DNA from: Liquorilactobacillus capillatus DSM 19910 | GTDB lineage: Bacteria; Bacillota; Bacilli; Lactobacillales; Lactobacillaceae | Assembly: GCF_001434915.1 (NCBI RefSeq) | Contig: NZ_AZEF01000010.1 | Span: 1-64,000, forward strand | Direction: 5' to 3' | DNA: 64,000 nt | In this document: in pieces, positions 44,466-52,729 of the stretch | Layout: the number at the start of each line of letters is the position of its first letter | Position numbering within the stretch: the first letter of the stretch is position 1 | Notes under the pieces: generated by a model | Told to the model about the DNA's origin: nothing | The model's database searches: none | Seen by the model: only the letters and a program-made list of their open reading frames with translations | Made by a program: the position numbers and the translations under genes

Positions 44466-45542
44466 ATGAAAAAGCAAATCCAAGCAATTCAAAGCTATAC
44501 GCCAGAGGAATCGCTAAGTGATGTTAAACAACGATATGGTTTAAAAAAGCTTGTTAGGCTTTCAGCCAATGAAAATCCGTATGGAACGTCGCCTCACGTG
44601 AAGGAAGCAGTTTTAAAGTGGAGTTTTGGAGAAGAAAACCGTTACCCAGACAGCTATGCTTTAAAACTAAGAACAGCAGTGGCAAGTAAATTAAAGGTTG
44701 ATGCCCAAAGACTCGTTTTTGGTGTTGGGCTTGATGAAATAATTGCGATGTTTTCACGGATTTTTCTTGAGTCAGGTGATGAGGTTCTAGTAACTGATCC
44801 AACTTTTTCAGAATATGCTTTGCATGCTGAGATTGAAGATGCTCAGGTTATTAAAATCGCTTGCAACAAACAAACTGGTAAATATTCTTTTGCTACTTTC
44901 TTAGATAAAATTACACCCAAAACGAAAATGATTTGGTTATGCAATCCGAATAACCCAACCGGAACTTATGAAGAAGTCAGTGATATTGAGAAGTTCATTC
45001 AAAAGGTTCCGAGTTCAGTTTTGATATTAATTGATGAGGCTTATATTAATTATGTTACTGATAATGAGGAACCTAGCTCATTAAGGTTAATTGAAAAATT
45101 TGAGAATATTGCAGTTTTAAGGACTTTTTCTAAAGTGTATGGGTTAGCTAATTATCGTGTTGGGTACGCAGTGGTTTCAGCTAGAATCGCTGCCTATATG
45201 GAGGCGGCACGGTTACCGTATAATCTGAGTTCAATTGCGCAGGTCGCTGCACTTGCTGGCTTGAACGATCAGAGCTTCGTTGATCAGTCGGTTGCTAAAA
45301 ACAAAATTGAACGCGAACGTTGGGAAGAATTTCTGACGGTTAATAACATTAAGTTTTATCATAGTCAAGCTAACTTTATCTTTTTGCAGTACCCGACAGC
45401 TGATGCTTTAGCGGAAGAATTGTTAGCACATGGGTATCAGGTGCGGCGTGGCTTAAAACCTAATTGGTTGCGGATCACGATTGGTGAGCCTGAAGATAAT
45501 CGTAAGATCCAAAGTATGATTGTCAAAAAGAAAAATAGTTAA
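44466..45542 (+). CDS. hisC: Histidinol-phosphate aminotransferase
   Basis: PLP enzyme converting imidazoleacetol phosphate to histidinol phosphate. The 358-aa fold-type I aminotransferase has LSANENPYGTSP, the PLP-binding CNPNNPTG, DEAYINY and the Schiff-base lysine Lys223 in RTFSKVYGLANYRVGY. Last gene of the histidine operon, 21 nt after hisE with AGAGGTAG upstream. No clear terminator follows. Confidence 0.95.
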   Translation: MKKQIQAIQSYTPEESLSDVKQRYGLKKLVRLSANENPYGTSPHVKEAVLKWSFGEENRYPDSYALKLRTAVASKLKVDAQRLVFGVGLDEIIAMFSRIFLESGDEVLVTDPTFSEYALHAEIEDAQVIKIACNKQTGKYSFATFLDKITPKTKMIWLCNPNNPTGTYEEVSDIEKFIQKVPSSVLILIDEAYINYVTDNEEPSSLRLIEKFENIAVLRTFSKVYGLANYRVGYAVVSARIAAYMEAARLPYNLSSIAQVAALAGLNDQSFVDQSVAKNKIERERWEEFLTVNNIKFYHSQANFIFLQYPTADALAEELLAHGYQVRRGLKPNWLRITIGEPEDNRKIQSMIVKKKNS

Positions 45543-45632
45543 TTAATATTATTACTGCGAGTATCTCAATTTATTTGATACAATAGAAATGAGTATTTAT
45601 ATTGTTTTCTATTTTAGATGAGGTGAGATTAT

Positions 45633-46604
45633 ATGGCAGATAAAATTCGTTATGGGATTATTGGTGCGACAACACAGGCAGCCAAGTTTGTAAGGGCACT
45701 AGAAATTAGTGATAGTAGTATTGTTGTCGGAGTAGCGGATGCTGAACCAGCACAAAGCAAACAATTTGCCCTTGAATTAGGGATACCAACTGTTTATGAA
45801 AATTATACACAGTTATGCCAGTCTGGCGAGGTCGATATTATTTACATTCCAGTGAAAAACAAAGAGCGCTACGATTGTGCAAAAGAAGCGCTGGAGAATA
45901 ATAAGAATGTTTTGCTGGAGCATCCCTTTACACGACATAAAGTTGGAGCAAACGAGCTTTTCCAGCTTGCAGCTAAGAAAAAGCGGTTTATAATGGAAGC
46001 CCAAAGCGCCCTTTTTCTGCCAATCATGAACAAGGTGAGAGAACTACTTGAAGATAAAACAATTGGTGAAGTAAAGTTCATTGATGTTAAGGAAAAGCAT
46101 CCTATTACTGATAAAGATGAATGGTTTTCGCAACTCGATGCAGGTGGTGGTGCTTTATTCAATGGCGGATCAAATCTACTAAGTGTTATCCAGTTTTTAT
46201 TAAATAAACCGATAAATGAATGGTCTGGCTTAGAATATAATCAGGTTGGTGAGGCAGATACAAGCTGTATCTTAGCTCTGAAATGCGGTGAGATACTTAT
46301 TAACAGTCTGATAACAACTGATTTTGATGTTGAAAATGAACTGGTAATCTACGGAACAAAAGGCAAGTTAAAGATCCCGAATTATTGGAGGGGAGCTGCC
46401 GCAATTTTAGAAAATGCCCAGGGAACGAAACGCTTTGCTCTTGAGAATCAGAAAAATGAATTAGTGTACGAAGTTGACCATGTCGCAGAGTGCTTGAATA
46501 GTGGAGTGTCTACAAGCCCGATTGTGACCCCAGAACTAACTATGCATACGATGAGTATTATCCAAAATCTATACCAGAAATGGTACAGTGATCCTTTGAA
46601 CTAG
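45633..46604 (+). CDS. Gfo/Idh/MocA-family protein with altered active site
   Basis: Rossmann-fold protein of the sugar/inositol dehydrogenase family, 323 aa. The N-terminal NAD(P) region YGIIGATTQAAKF and the family C-terminal sheet are present. The normal EKP motif reads EHP (Glu96-His97-Pro98), and the usual catalytic D-x-G-x-H/Y segment reads FNGGSN (Asn177, Asn181). The glycine-rich loop is G-A-T-T-Q rather than G-x-G-x-x-A/G. It may bind a nucleotide or sugar without oxidising it. It follows hisC at 90 nt with GAGGTGAG before ATG and a strong terminator behind. Confidence 0.82.
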   Translation: MADKIRYGIIGATTQAAKFVRALEISDSSIVVGVADAEPAQSKQFALELGIPTVYENYTQLCQSGEVDIIYIPVKNKERYDCAKEALENNKNVLLEHPFTRHKVGANELFQLAAKKKRFIMEAQSALFLPIMNKVRELLEDKTIGEVKFIDVKEKHPITDKDEWFSQLDAGGGALFNGGSNLLSVIQFLLNKPINEWSGLEYNQVGEADTSCILALKCGEILINSLITTDFDVENELVIYGTKGKLKIPNYWRGAAAILENAQGTKRFALENQKNELVYEVDHVAECLNSGVSTSPIVTPELTMHTMSIIQNLYQKWYSDPLN

Positions 46605-46631
46605 TAACCAATCACTAAGTTTTTTTTAAGT

Positions 46632-46662
46632 AAGACCGGCTCAATTACGACCGGTCTTTTTT
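46632..46662 (+). terminator. Terminator after the Gfo/Idh/MocA gene
   Basis: AAGACCGG/CCGGTCTT stem, 11-nt loop, T-run. Confidence 0.9.
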
Positions 46663-46757
46663 GATAGCTTGATAGATTAATTTTAAGATAGTGTTTAAAT
46701 ATTATAATGTAGATAAGTAAATAACTAACATACTGTTTGATTATTAATAACTGTAAT

Positions 46758-46792
46758 ATAAAAAGTGTTGGCAATTAATGCACCAACACTTA
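46758..46792 (-). terminator. Terminator of the aquaglyceroporin gene
   Basis: On the minus strand AAGTGTTGG/CCAACACTT with an 11-nt loop, followed by TTTTATATT, 30 nt after the glpF stop. Confidence 0.85.
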
Positions 46793-46821
46793 CAGGTATT
46801 ATGTTTGTTGCTTAAGCTAGT

Positions 46822-47556
46822 TTATAAAAAGATAACTTTGAATAGTGCAACTGCACAGATTCCGGCTAAAAGTGGAGCTGCAACGGGGACCCAGCTATAG
46901 TCCCATTGCGACGATCCCTTATGTTTTAAAGGTAATATTTGGTGTAAGATACGCGGGCCTAAGTCACGTGCAGGGTTTAAAGCAGGTCCAGTTGGTCCAC
47001 CGAAGGACGCAACGATAACCATCACCAGTAAGCCTACTCCAATAAAGCCGGATAATTGGTTACCTTTGGCAAATGTTGGCGCGTTAGTAATACCTAGTGC
47101 ACCGAAGACTAAGGTAAAAGTACCAAAAAATTCGTTAATGAAACCATTAAGCTTGCTCTTGGTAGCGTCTGTAGTTGAAAAAGTTCCTAAAACACGATTG
47201 GTGTCGGCTGTTAAATCATAATGAGGCTTAAAGCAAGCGTAGATAACTAATTGCCCCACAATAGCACCCAGTAGCTGTACAACTATGTATGGAATAACTT
47301 CTTTCCAAGGGAAAAGGCCGGAGACGGCTAAACCAACAGTAAAAGCTGGGTTAATATGATTGCCTGAAATACTGCCGAACATCAATGCTGGAATCATAAC
47401 GGCAAAACCATACCCAACCGAAATAACGATCCAGCCGCTGTTACTTCCTTTGGTACGTTCTAAATCGACGGTAGCAACGGAACCGTTACCCAGAATAATC
47501 ATAATTGCTGTTCCGAAAAATTCAGCTGCTAGCCGTGTTGTTAGTGAATAATCCAT
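46822..47556 (-). CDS. glpF: Aquaglyceroporin (glycerol facilitator)
   Basis: Membrane channel for glycerol and water, 244 aa with six helices and two half-helices. Both NPA boxes are intact: HINPAFTVG and ALNPARDLGPR; the Asp after the second NPA-R marks the glycerol-permeable branch. AAGGAGG precedes the ATG. No glycerol kinase lies nearby, so passive glycerol, dihydroxyacetone or lactate passage are all possible. A cre-like site lies upstream. Confidence 0.92.
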   Translation of the reverse strand: MDYSLTTRLAAEFFGTAIMIILGNGSVATVDLERTKGSNSGWIVISVGYGFAVMIPALMFGSISGNHINPAFTVGLAVSGLFPWKEVIPYIVVQLLGAIVGQLVIYACFKPHYDLTADTNRVLGTFSTTDATKSKLNGFINEFFGTFTLVFGALGITNAPTFAKGNQLSGFIGVGLLVMVIVASFGGPTGPALNPARDLGPRILHQILPLKHKGSSQWDYSWVPVAAPLLAGICAVALFKVIFL

Positions 47557-47616
47557 GATAACCTCCTTAAAATAATACTTTTTAATCTTATCATAAAATA
47601 ACTTAAAGTAAATGTC

Positions 47617-47630
47617 GGTAAGCGTTTAAT
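47617..47630. promoter_or_regulatory. cre-like site upstream of glpF
   Basis: GGTAAGCGTTTAAT matches 12 of 14 positions of the CcpA consensus TGWAARCGYTWNCW. It lies 61-74 nt before the glpF start and also between glpF and cbpB, so either gene could be affected. Confidence 0.4.
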
Positions 47631-47702
47631 TTTAGATGTTATAGTTGGTTTTTGACGAAAAATACCCTAGAATATAAATAGTGACCGAAGGAGGTTAATG
47701 AT

Positions 47703-48182
47703 GTGATAGCAAAACCGGTTGAACATATGTTAAATGAACGCCAAGATCATTTTCTGATTCCAGCAGAAATTGTCGCAAACGTTCAGGAGACTAATCACTT
47801 AGACCACGCATTTTTGGTTTTGACAAAGGTTCGTTATTCAAAAATCCCGGTCCTAGATAATGAACAACATTTTAAGGGACTATTATCTTTATCGATGATC
47901 ACTGAAACAATGCTGGGGATGAATGGTATTGACGCTACCAAGTTGAGTCGTAAGACAGTGGGTGATGTTATGGAGAAAGATACGCCAACGATTACATTGC
48001 CATACGATTTTGAAGAAATATTACACTTGTTGGTTAACCAGCCGTTTTTAGTTGTAGTTAATCAAGATGGAATCTTTACTGGAATTGTAACTAGACGTGA
48101 AGTTATGAAAAGTTTTAATTATGTTGCACATGATCTTGACAAGGACTATAATGTCTCCGAAAAAGATGAAAGTACAACGTAA
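47703..48182 (+). CDS. cbpB: CBS-domain protein CbpB/DarB (likely c-di-AMP receptor)
   Basis: Two CBS domains in a 159-aa soluble protein, about residues 15-75 (RYSKIPVLDNEQHFKGLLS) and 85-145 (PFLVVVNQDGIFTGIVTRREVM). It matches DarB/YkuL and CbpB, which bind c-di-AMP and, in the free form, stimulate the stringent-response enzyme Rel. Start is GTG at 47703 with AGGAGG 8 nt upstream; the ATG two bases earlier stops at once. Synteny with dapH, ykuR and an MscS gene is the same as around ykuL in Bacillus. Assignment combines domain and context. Confidence 0.85.
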   Translation: MIAKPVEHMLNERQDHFLIPAEIVANVQETNHLDHAFLVLTKVRYSKIPVLDNEQHFKGLLSLSMITETMLGMNGIDATKLSRKTVGDVMEKDTPTITLPYDFEEILHLLVNQPFLVVVNQDGIFTGIVTRREVMKSFNYVAHDLDKDYNVSEKDESTT

Positions 48183-48376
48183 GTCACTAAAATGCGATAT
48201 TGATGTGAATTACAACTAGAGTTACGGTCCTTTTTGCTGTAATTTAGAGTTAAGTGGATAAGTCTGACTTATAATGTTTGTGTATAAGAAATAAAGAAGA
48301 GGACTGAATCAAATGTTCTTTTGAGCAGGCTTACTTATCTAACTGAAAAATGATTAAAAGTATTGGAGGAGTTTTT

Positions 48377-49084
48377 GTGGTTAAATTAGATGCAAATGAC
48401 ATTATCCGTACCATTGCTGAATCTCAAAAGAAAACGCCGGTTAAAGTTTATATTAAGGGTGAGATGGCTAAAATCGTGATCCCTACTAAAGTAGACGCAT
48501 ATCTAGAAGAAAAAACAGGTATTTTATTTGGAGATTGGAAAGATATCCAGCCATTGTTAGAAGATCATACTAAAATCAAGGGATATCATGTCGAAAATGA
48601 CGGACGGAATACTGGCGTCGCGCTTTTGGATAAAAAGAAGTTTAATGCACGGATTGAACCAGGAGCAGTCATTCGTGATCAAGTTGAAATTGGTGATAAT
48701 GCTGTTGTAATGATGGGAGCAGTTATTAATATTGGAGCCGAGATCGGCGCTAATTCAATGATTGATATGGGAGCTATTTTAGGCGGCCGTGCAATTGTGG
48801 GTCAGCACTGTCATATTGGTGCCGGCACAGTCTTAGCGGGTGTTGTTGAGCCTCCTTCCGCGCAACCGGTAGTAATTGAGGATGATGTTCTAATTGGTGC
48901 TAATGCAGTTGTGCTAGAAGGAGTTCGTATCGGTAAAGGGGCTGTTGTTGGGGCTGGCTCTGTGGTAACAAAAGATGTTGCTCCAGGAACAGTTGTAGTT
49001 GGAATGCCAGCTAAAAAGATTAAAAATGTTACGGATGTAGCTGCTGGTAAAACAGAAATTGTTGACGATTTGCGTAAGCTGTAA
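48377..49084 (+). CDS. dapH: Tetrahydrodipicolinate N-acetyltransferase
   Basis: Transfers acetyl from acetyl-CoA to tetrahydrodipicolinate in the acetylated diaminopimelate/lysine branch, which supplies mDAP for peptidoglycan. The 235-aa protein has an N-terminal helical domain ([10 protein letters not shown]) and a left-handed beta helix of hexapeptide repeats (residues 90-210). Start is GTG 48377 with GGAGGAG 5 nt upstream; this gives the N terminus [10 protein letters not shown] typical for the family. The longer frame from 48350 would place the ribosome site inside the gene. Confidence 0.94.
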   Translation: MVKLDANDIIRTIAESQKKTPVKVYIKGEMAKIVIPTKVDAYLEEKTGILFGDWKDIQPLLEDHTKIKGYHVENDGRNTGVALLDKKKFNARIEPGAVIRDQVEIGDNAVVMMGAVINIGAEIGANSMIDMGAILGGRAIVGQHCHIGAGTVLAGVVEPPSAQPVVIEDDVLIGANAVVLEGVRIGKGAVVGAGSVVTKDVAPGTVVVGMPAKKIKNVTDVAAGKTEIVDDLRKL

Positions 49085-49104
49085 ATAGTAAGTTGCTATA
49101 AAGT

Positions 49105-49152
49105 AATGTGGCTGGGACAAAAGGTAACTTTTGACCTAGTCACTTTATTTTA
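49105..49152 (+). terminator. Hairpin between dapH and ykuR
   Basis: A 19-position stem (49105-49123 with 49128-49146) around a GTAA loop with only T-T and A-A mismatches, then TTATTTT. The apex CAAAAG-GTAA-CTTTTG resembles other terminators in the window. It may reduce readthrough into ykuR. Confidence 0.7.
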
Positions 49153-49264
49153 ATCTTGCTTATATGTGTTAGCTTATTTTTATATGTTTGTGAGAATTTA
49201 CCTATGTTTTTAAAAATATAAGCTAAGCTAGAAGTTAAAATACTTTAAAATAAGGACTGATAAA

Positions 49265-50416
49265 ATGGTACTTGACGAAAAAAAGCTAATTAAAATTAGA
49301 AGAGAGTTACATAAAATACCAGAAATTGGAATGAAAGAATTTAAAACACAAGCCAAGTTACTCGAAATTATTAAGTCACTGCCGCAAAAGTATTTAGAAA
49401 TAAAAACTTGGCAGACAGCTATTTTAGTAAAAGTTATAGGAAAGGATCCGACATATACAATTGGTTACCGAACGGATATTGACGGACTGCCAGTAGTTGA
49501 ACAGACAAGATTACCTTTTTCCTCTGAAAACCCAGCAACAATGCATGCTTGTGGACATGATATTCATATGACGGTGGCCTTAGGAATTCTGAGCTTCTTT
49601 GCAGACAATCAGCCAGCAGTTAATATGACCTTTATTTTCCAACCTGCAGAGGAGAATGCAAGCGGCGGTAAACAGCTTTATGAGAGTGGAGCTCTTGATG
49701 AATGGATGCCTGATGAAATCTATGCTTTTCACGATAATCCACAACTTCCAATGGGAGTAATTGGTTGTCGGCAAGGCACTTTGTTTGCTGGAACGTGCGA
49801 GATCCATGCACGTTTTATTGGTGAAAGTGGCCATGCAGCTTTTCCACAATTCGCTAATGATATGGTCGTTGCAGGGGCGCAGTTTGTTAATCAGATCCAG
49901 ACAATTGTTAGCCGCAATGTTGACCCAATTCAAGCAGGGGTGGTAACCTTAGGTCACTTTGAGGCAGGAAAGACTGGTAATGTTATTGCAGGTAAAGCTC
50001 AAATCGATGGGACGATTCGTGCTTTAACACAAGATATGAATCTTTTAATCCAAAATCGTGTGCGGAAAATTGCAGAAGGAGTAGCAGCCACATATGATTG
50101 CCAATTAGAATTAGATTTGCATCAAGGTGGATACTATCCTGTTGAGAATAATGTACAAACGACAGCTGCCTTTATTAAATATATGAAATCAGCAGCCAAT
50201 GTCGATTTCATTGAAACTAGGCCAGCAATGACGGGAGAGGACTTTGGCTTTCTACTTTCCAAAATTCCGGGAACGATGTTCTGGCTCGGTGTTGAAAGTA
50301 AGTATTCATTACATTCTGAATTCTTTGCGCCCAAAGAAGGTGCAATTATCAAGGGTGTTGAGGCGATGACTGGGTTCCTGAGAGTTAGACAACATGAAGT
50401 AGCAACTGATAAATAA
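49265..50416 (+). CDS. ykuR: N-acetyldiaminopimelate deacetylase (YkuR-like)
   Basis: Metal-dependent M20-family amidohydrolase that removes the acetyl group to give LL-diaminopimelate. The 383-aa protein starts with the family helix RRELHKIPEIGMKEF, then has the metal motif MHACGHDIHM, PAEENASGGKQLYESG, a lid domain, and TGEDFGFLL near the end. Context with dapH (just upstream) favours this substrate over other N-acyl amino acids. AAGGAC precedes the ATG. Confidence 0.9.
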   Translation: MVLDEKKLIKIRRELHKIPEIGMKEFKTQAKLLEIIKSLPQKYLEIKTWQTAILVKVIGKDPTYTIGYRTDIDGLPVVEQTRLPFSSENPATMHACGHDIHMTVALGILSFFADNQPAVNMTFIFQPAEENASGGKQLYESGALDEWMPDEIYAFHDNPQLPMGVIGCRQGTLFAGTCEIHARFIGESGHAAFPQFANDMVVAGAQFVNQIQTIVSRNVDPIQAGVVTLGHFEAGKTGNVIAGKAQIDGTIRALTQDMNLLIQNRVRKIAEGVAATYDCQLELDLHQGGYYPVENNVQTTAAFIKYMKSAANVDFIETRPAMTGEDFGFLLSKIPGTMFWLGVESKYSLHSEFFAPKEGAIIKGVEAMTGFLRVRQHEVATDK

Positions 50417-50450
50417 TAAAGCGGATTAGATTTTAGCTAATTAAAAAATA

Positions 50451-50497
50451 AACAAGGTGTAAAGTCAATTTGCTTTTTGACTTTACACCTTGTTTTA
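50451..50497. terminator. Bidirectional terminator between ykuR and the MscS gene
   Basis: Perfect 18-bp stem AACAAGGTGTAAAGTCAA (50451-50468) with TTGACTTTACACCTTGTT (50477-50494), 8-nt loop, T-rich on both outer sides. Confidence 0.9.
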
Positions 50498-50522
50498 TAA
50501 ATATCGTTCAGCTTTACTTTGA

Positions 50523-51437
50523 CTATTGCGCATTGGCCAAATTAAGTGGTGAGTTATTAATTTTAAAACCGGCTTTAGTAAGTTCCTCTAGATAAGCCGC
50601 TAGAAAAGTTCTTTGGATTTCGTACTGAGCTCCATTTTTGGTGTAGATAACAACACGTAGGGCTAAAGAACCTTTACCGCTGTCAACAGTACCTAATAAA
50701 GTTGGTTTCTTTGTTATATCAGGAAAATGAGGTGTTAGTTTTTCATTGACCTTTTTAATAATAAGGGACATATCTTTAATGTTTTCAGTAGGATCAAAAT
50801 AAATATCGATTAATGCACGCATATCATTACGAGAGAGATTGCTGACGATCGTAATATTACGATTGGGAATAAAATGCAGTGTTCCATCATAGCCAATAAT
50901 TTGAGTTGTTCGTAGCCCGATAGCATGGATACTTCCCTCAATTAGTCCGATCTTAACTTCATCGCCAACATCGAACTGTTGCTCTAAAAGGATAAAAAAG
51001 CCAGTTACGACGTCAGTTACGAATCCCTGAGCTCCTAAACCTAAAGCAACACTCATAATCCCAGCACCAGCAATTAATGTTCCTACAGGAATTCCTAGAA
51101 CAGATAAAACAGCGTAGAAATAGAAAAAGAGAACAGAGTAGTGAAAGATATTTAGAGATAAAGTATAAATAGTGTTGATTCGATTAACAGTTAGGTGTTC
51201 ATTCTTACGAGTTGTTTTAAAACTACGCGAGATAATTCTTTTACCCACCCAGTTGACTAGAATGAAGAAAAGTGAAAGCAAAAGCAGTGATAGAAAAATA
51301 GTCACTATTTTACTGATTATCTGATTCCAGTTAATACTTGCAAAGTAACTGGTAAAAAAATTGGTTTGGCGGCTAACTTGATGAGAAACATCTGCAGTTA
51401 GGGATGAATTCTTAGCACCTAAGATAAAATATTGCAT
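50523..51437 (-). CDS. Small-conductance mechanosensitive channel, MscS family
   Basis: Tension-gated membrane channel that releases solutes on hypo-osmotic shock. The 304-aa protein has three hydrophobic helices; the pore helix is GAGIMSVALGLGAQGFVTD with the Gly/Ala packing pattern, followed by the beta domain VGDEVKIGLIEGSIHAIGLRTTQI. It resembles YkuT, encoded at the same place in Bacillus. AGGAGAG precedes the ATG. Convergent with ykuR. c-di-AMP and osmotic control genes nearby make an osmotic theme plausible. Confidence 0.9.
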   Translation of the reverse strand: MQYFILGAKNSSLTADVSHQVSRQTNFFTSYFASINWNQIISKIVTIFLSLLLLSLFFILVNWVGKRIISRSFKTTRKNEHLTVNRINTIYTLSLNIFHYSVLFFYFYAVLSVLGIPVGTLIAGAGIMSVALGLGAQGFVTDVVTGFFILLEQQFDVGDEVKIGLIEGSIHAIGLRTTQIIGYDGTLHFIPNRNITIVSNLSRNDMRALIDIYFDPTENIKDMSLIIKKVNEKLTPHFPDITKKPTLLGTVDSGKGSLALRVVIYTKNGAQYEIQRTFLAAYLEELTKAGFKINNSPLNLANAQ

Positions 51438-51602
51438 ATAACGACTCTCCTTTAACTATATTATTATAATAGCAAAAAAAAGGGGCTAGAGTAGGATTGT
51501 TTTTTAAAAGATTTGGTTAAGCCGTTAATTTGTCTTTTAATTGAAGTTTTAGAAAGGCAATGCTATTCTAAGGATAAGTAGTAAAAATGAGGAGGCGGTT
51601 AT

Positions 51603-52010
51603 ATGACACTATCTTTGGGACAACTAGCGGGTTTGATCGCTGCACTGGCATTCTTGTTACTTGTCATTTTTATGTGTGTTGTTTTAATTAAAGTTGCAAA
51701 AACAATGAATGAAGTTAACCAAAGTGTTAAAATATTGCGCAATGATGCTGACGCAATTTCAAAAGAGGTTGAAGCTATCTTATCTAAATCAAATGTGCTA
51801 TTAGAGGATGTCAATGGTAAGTCCAAAAAAATTGACCCACTTTTCCAAACAGTAGCAGATTTGAGTGAGAGTGTCTCTGATTTAAACAATGCAAGTCGTA
51901 ATTTAGTTGGGAGCTTTTCATCTTCAACTAAAAGTGTTGGCAAAGTAACCATGACAGCTGGAGTGTTGAAAAAAGTTTATAGTATGTGGCATAAAAAAAG
52001 TAAGCGGTAA
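51603..52010 (+). CDS. DUF948 (YtxG-like) membrane protein
   Basis: A 135-aa protein with one N-terminal membrane helix (residues 8-32) followed by a long helical stretch with heptad-like hydrophobic spacing (KIDPLFQTVADLSESVSDLNNAS), typical for the DUF948 family and YtxG general-stress proteins. AGGAGG precedes the ATG. It is followed 26 nt later by a YtxH-like gene, the same pair as in Bacillus. Molecular function unknown. Confidence 0.85.
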   Translation: MTLSLGQLAGLIAALAFLLLVIFMCVVLIKVAKTMNEVNQSVKILRNDADAISKEVEAILSKSNVLLEDVNGKSKKIDPLFQTVADLSESVSDLNNASRNLVGSFSSSTKSVGKVTMTAGVLKKVYSMWHKKSKR

Positions 52011-52036
52011 GTAAGATAATTTAAGGGGATGGTTTG

Positions 52037-52501
52037 ATGGGGAAGAAAACAGCAATTGCAATCACATTAACAACAGGTGTTGCTGCATATTTTGCAACAC
52101 GATATTTATTAAAGGATAAGCATCGCGAGGAAATGATCGCTAAAGCTAATAATTTAGCTGACGAAGGATCTGAGAAAGCATTAAAATATTATCGCTATGC
52201 AAAAGACTATTTTGAAGATAAAAATGAATTTGGCTGTGAATTTGAGAACCTAAAGCAAAAGTTTTCTAAGAAAGCCCAAGATTTAAAGGACAACGATAAT
52301 GTTAATAAAGCATTTGACTCTTTGAAAGATGCAACGTCTGATTTAAAAAAACAATTTGAAAAAGCAAAAGTTGATTATGATGACTTAGCTCCAGAGACTG
52401 ACATTGTAATTGATGGTCGTTCCGCTTTTGGTCAGGCTAAGCAAGCTGCTGAGACTGAAGGAGATCAACCAACAGAAGTTTTTTATCCACAACAAGATTA
52501 A
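52037..52501 (+). CDS. YtxH-like general-stress protein
   Basis: A 154-aa protein with a short hydrophobic N terminus (residues 5-22, GVAAYFATRYLL) and a long, highly charged amphipathic helix. It resembles the YtxH family. ATG 52037 has AAGGGGATGG upstream; the in-frame TTG at 52034 is not needed. It ends with an acidic, unstructured tail. It forms a two-gene operon with the YtxG-like gene. Function unknown. Confidence 0.8.
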   Translation: MGKKTAIAITLTTGVAAYFATRYLLKDKHREEMIAKANNLADEGSEKALKYYRYAKDYFEDKNEFGCEFENLKQKFSKKAQDLKDNDNVNKAFDSLKDATSDLKKQFEKAKVDYDDLAPETDIVIDGRSAFGQAKQAAETEGDQPTEVFYPQQD

Positions 52502-52531
52502 CTATAAGATAAAGTCAGTTTATTTGGCTAA

Positions 52532-52565
52532 AGGGACCGGTTCATTTTTGAATCAGGTCTTTTTA
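52532..52565 (+). terminator. Terminator of the ytxG-ytxH operon
   Basis: GGACCGGTTCA and TGAATCAGGTC form an imperfect stem with a T loop, followed by TTTTT. Confidence 0.7.
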
Positions 52566-52574
52566 AATATAATA

Positions 52575-52618
52575 AAAACAGCTGAATCAAAGTTTTTTCT
52601 TGATCCAGCTGTTTTATT
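52575..52618. terminator. Second, bidirectional terminator before pepQ
   Basis: AAAACAGCTGAATCAAAG pairs with CTTGATCCAGCTGTTTT (one mismatch, one bulge), T loop. T/A runs on both sides allow termination of both converging operons. Confidence 0.75.
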
Positions 52619-52729
52619 GATAATTAATATTAAGCTATTTTTTAGCTAGTTAGTGCCAATTAAGTGAAACTATTTACTGACTCCATACGATATTCGTACG
52701 GAAATATCTGGTAGTTGGCGGAAATTTAT

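Noticed and set aside
48183-48376. Lysine riboswitch or T-box before dapH
   Set aside because: Only about 100 nt lie between a possible -10 (TATAAT) and the gene. No T-box sequence and no lysine-riboswitch core were recognised.
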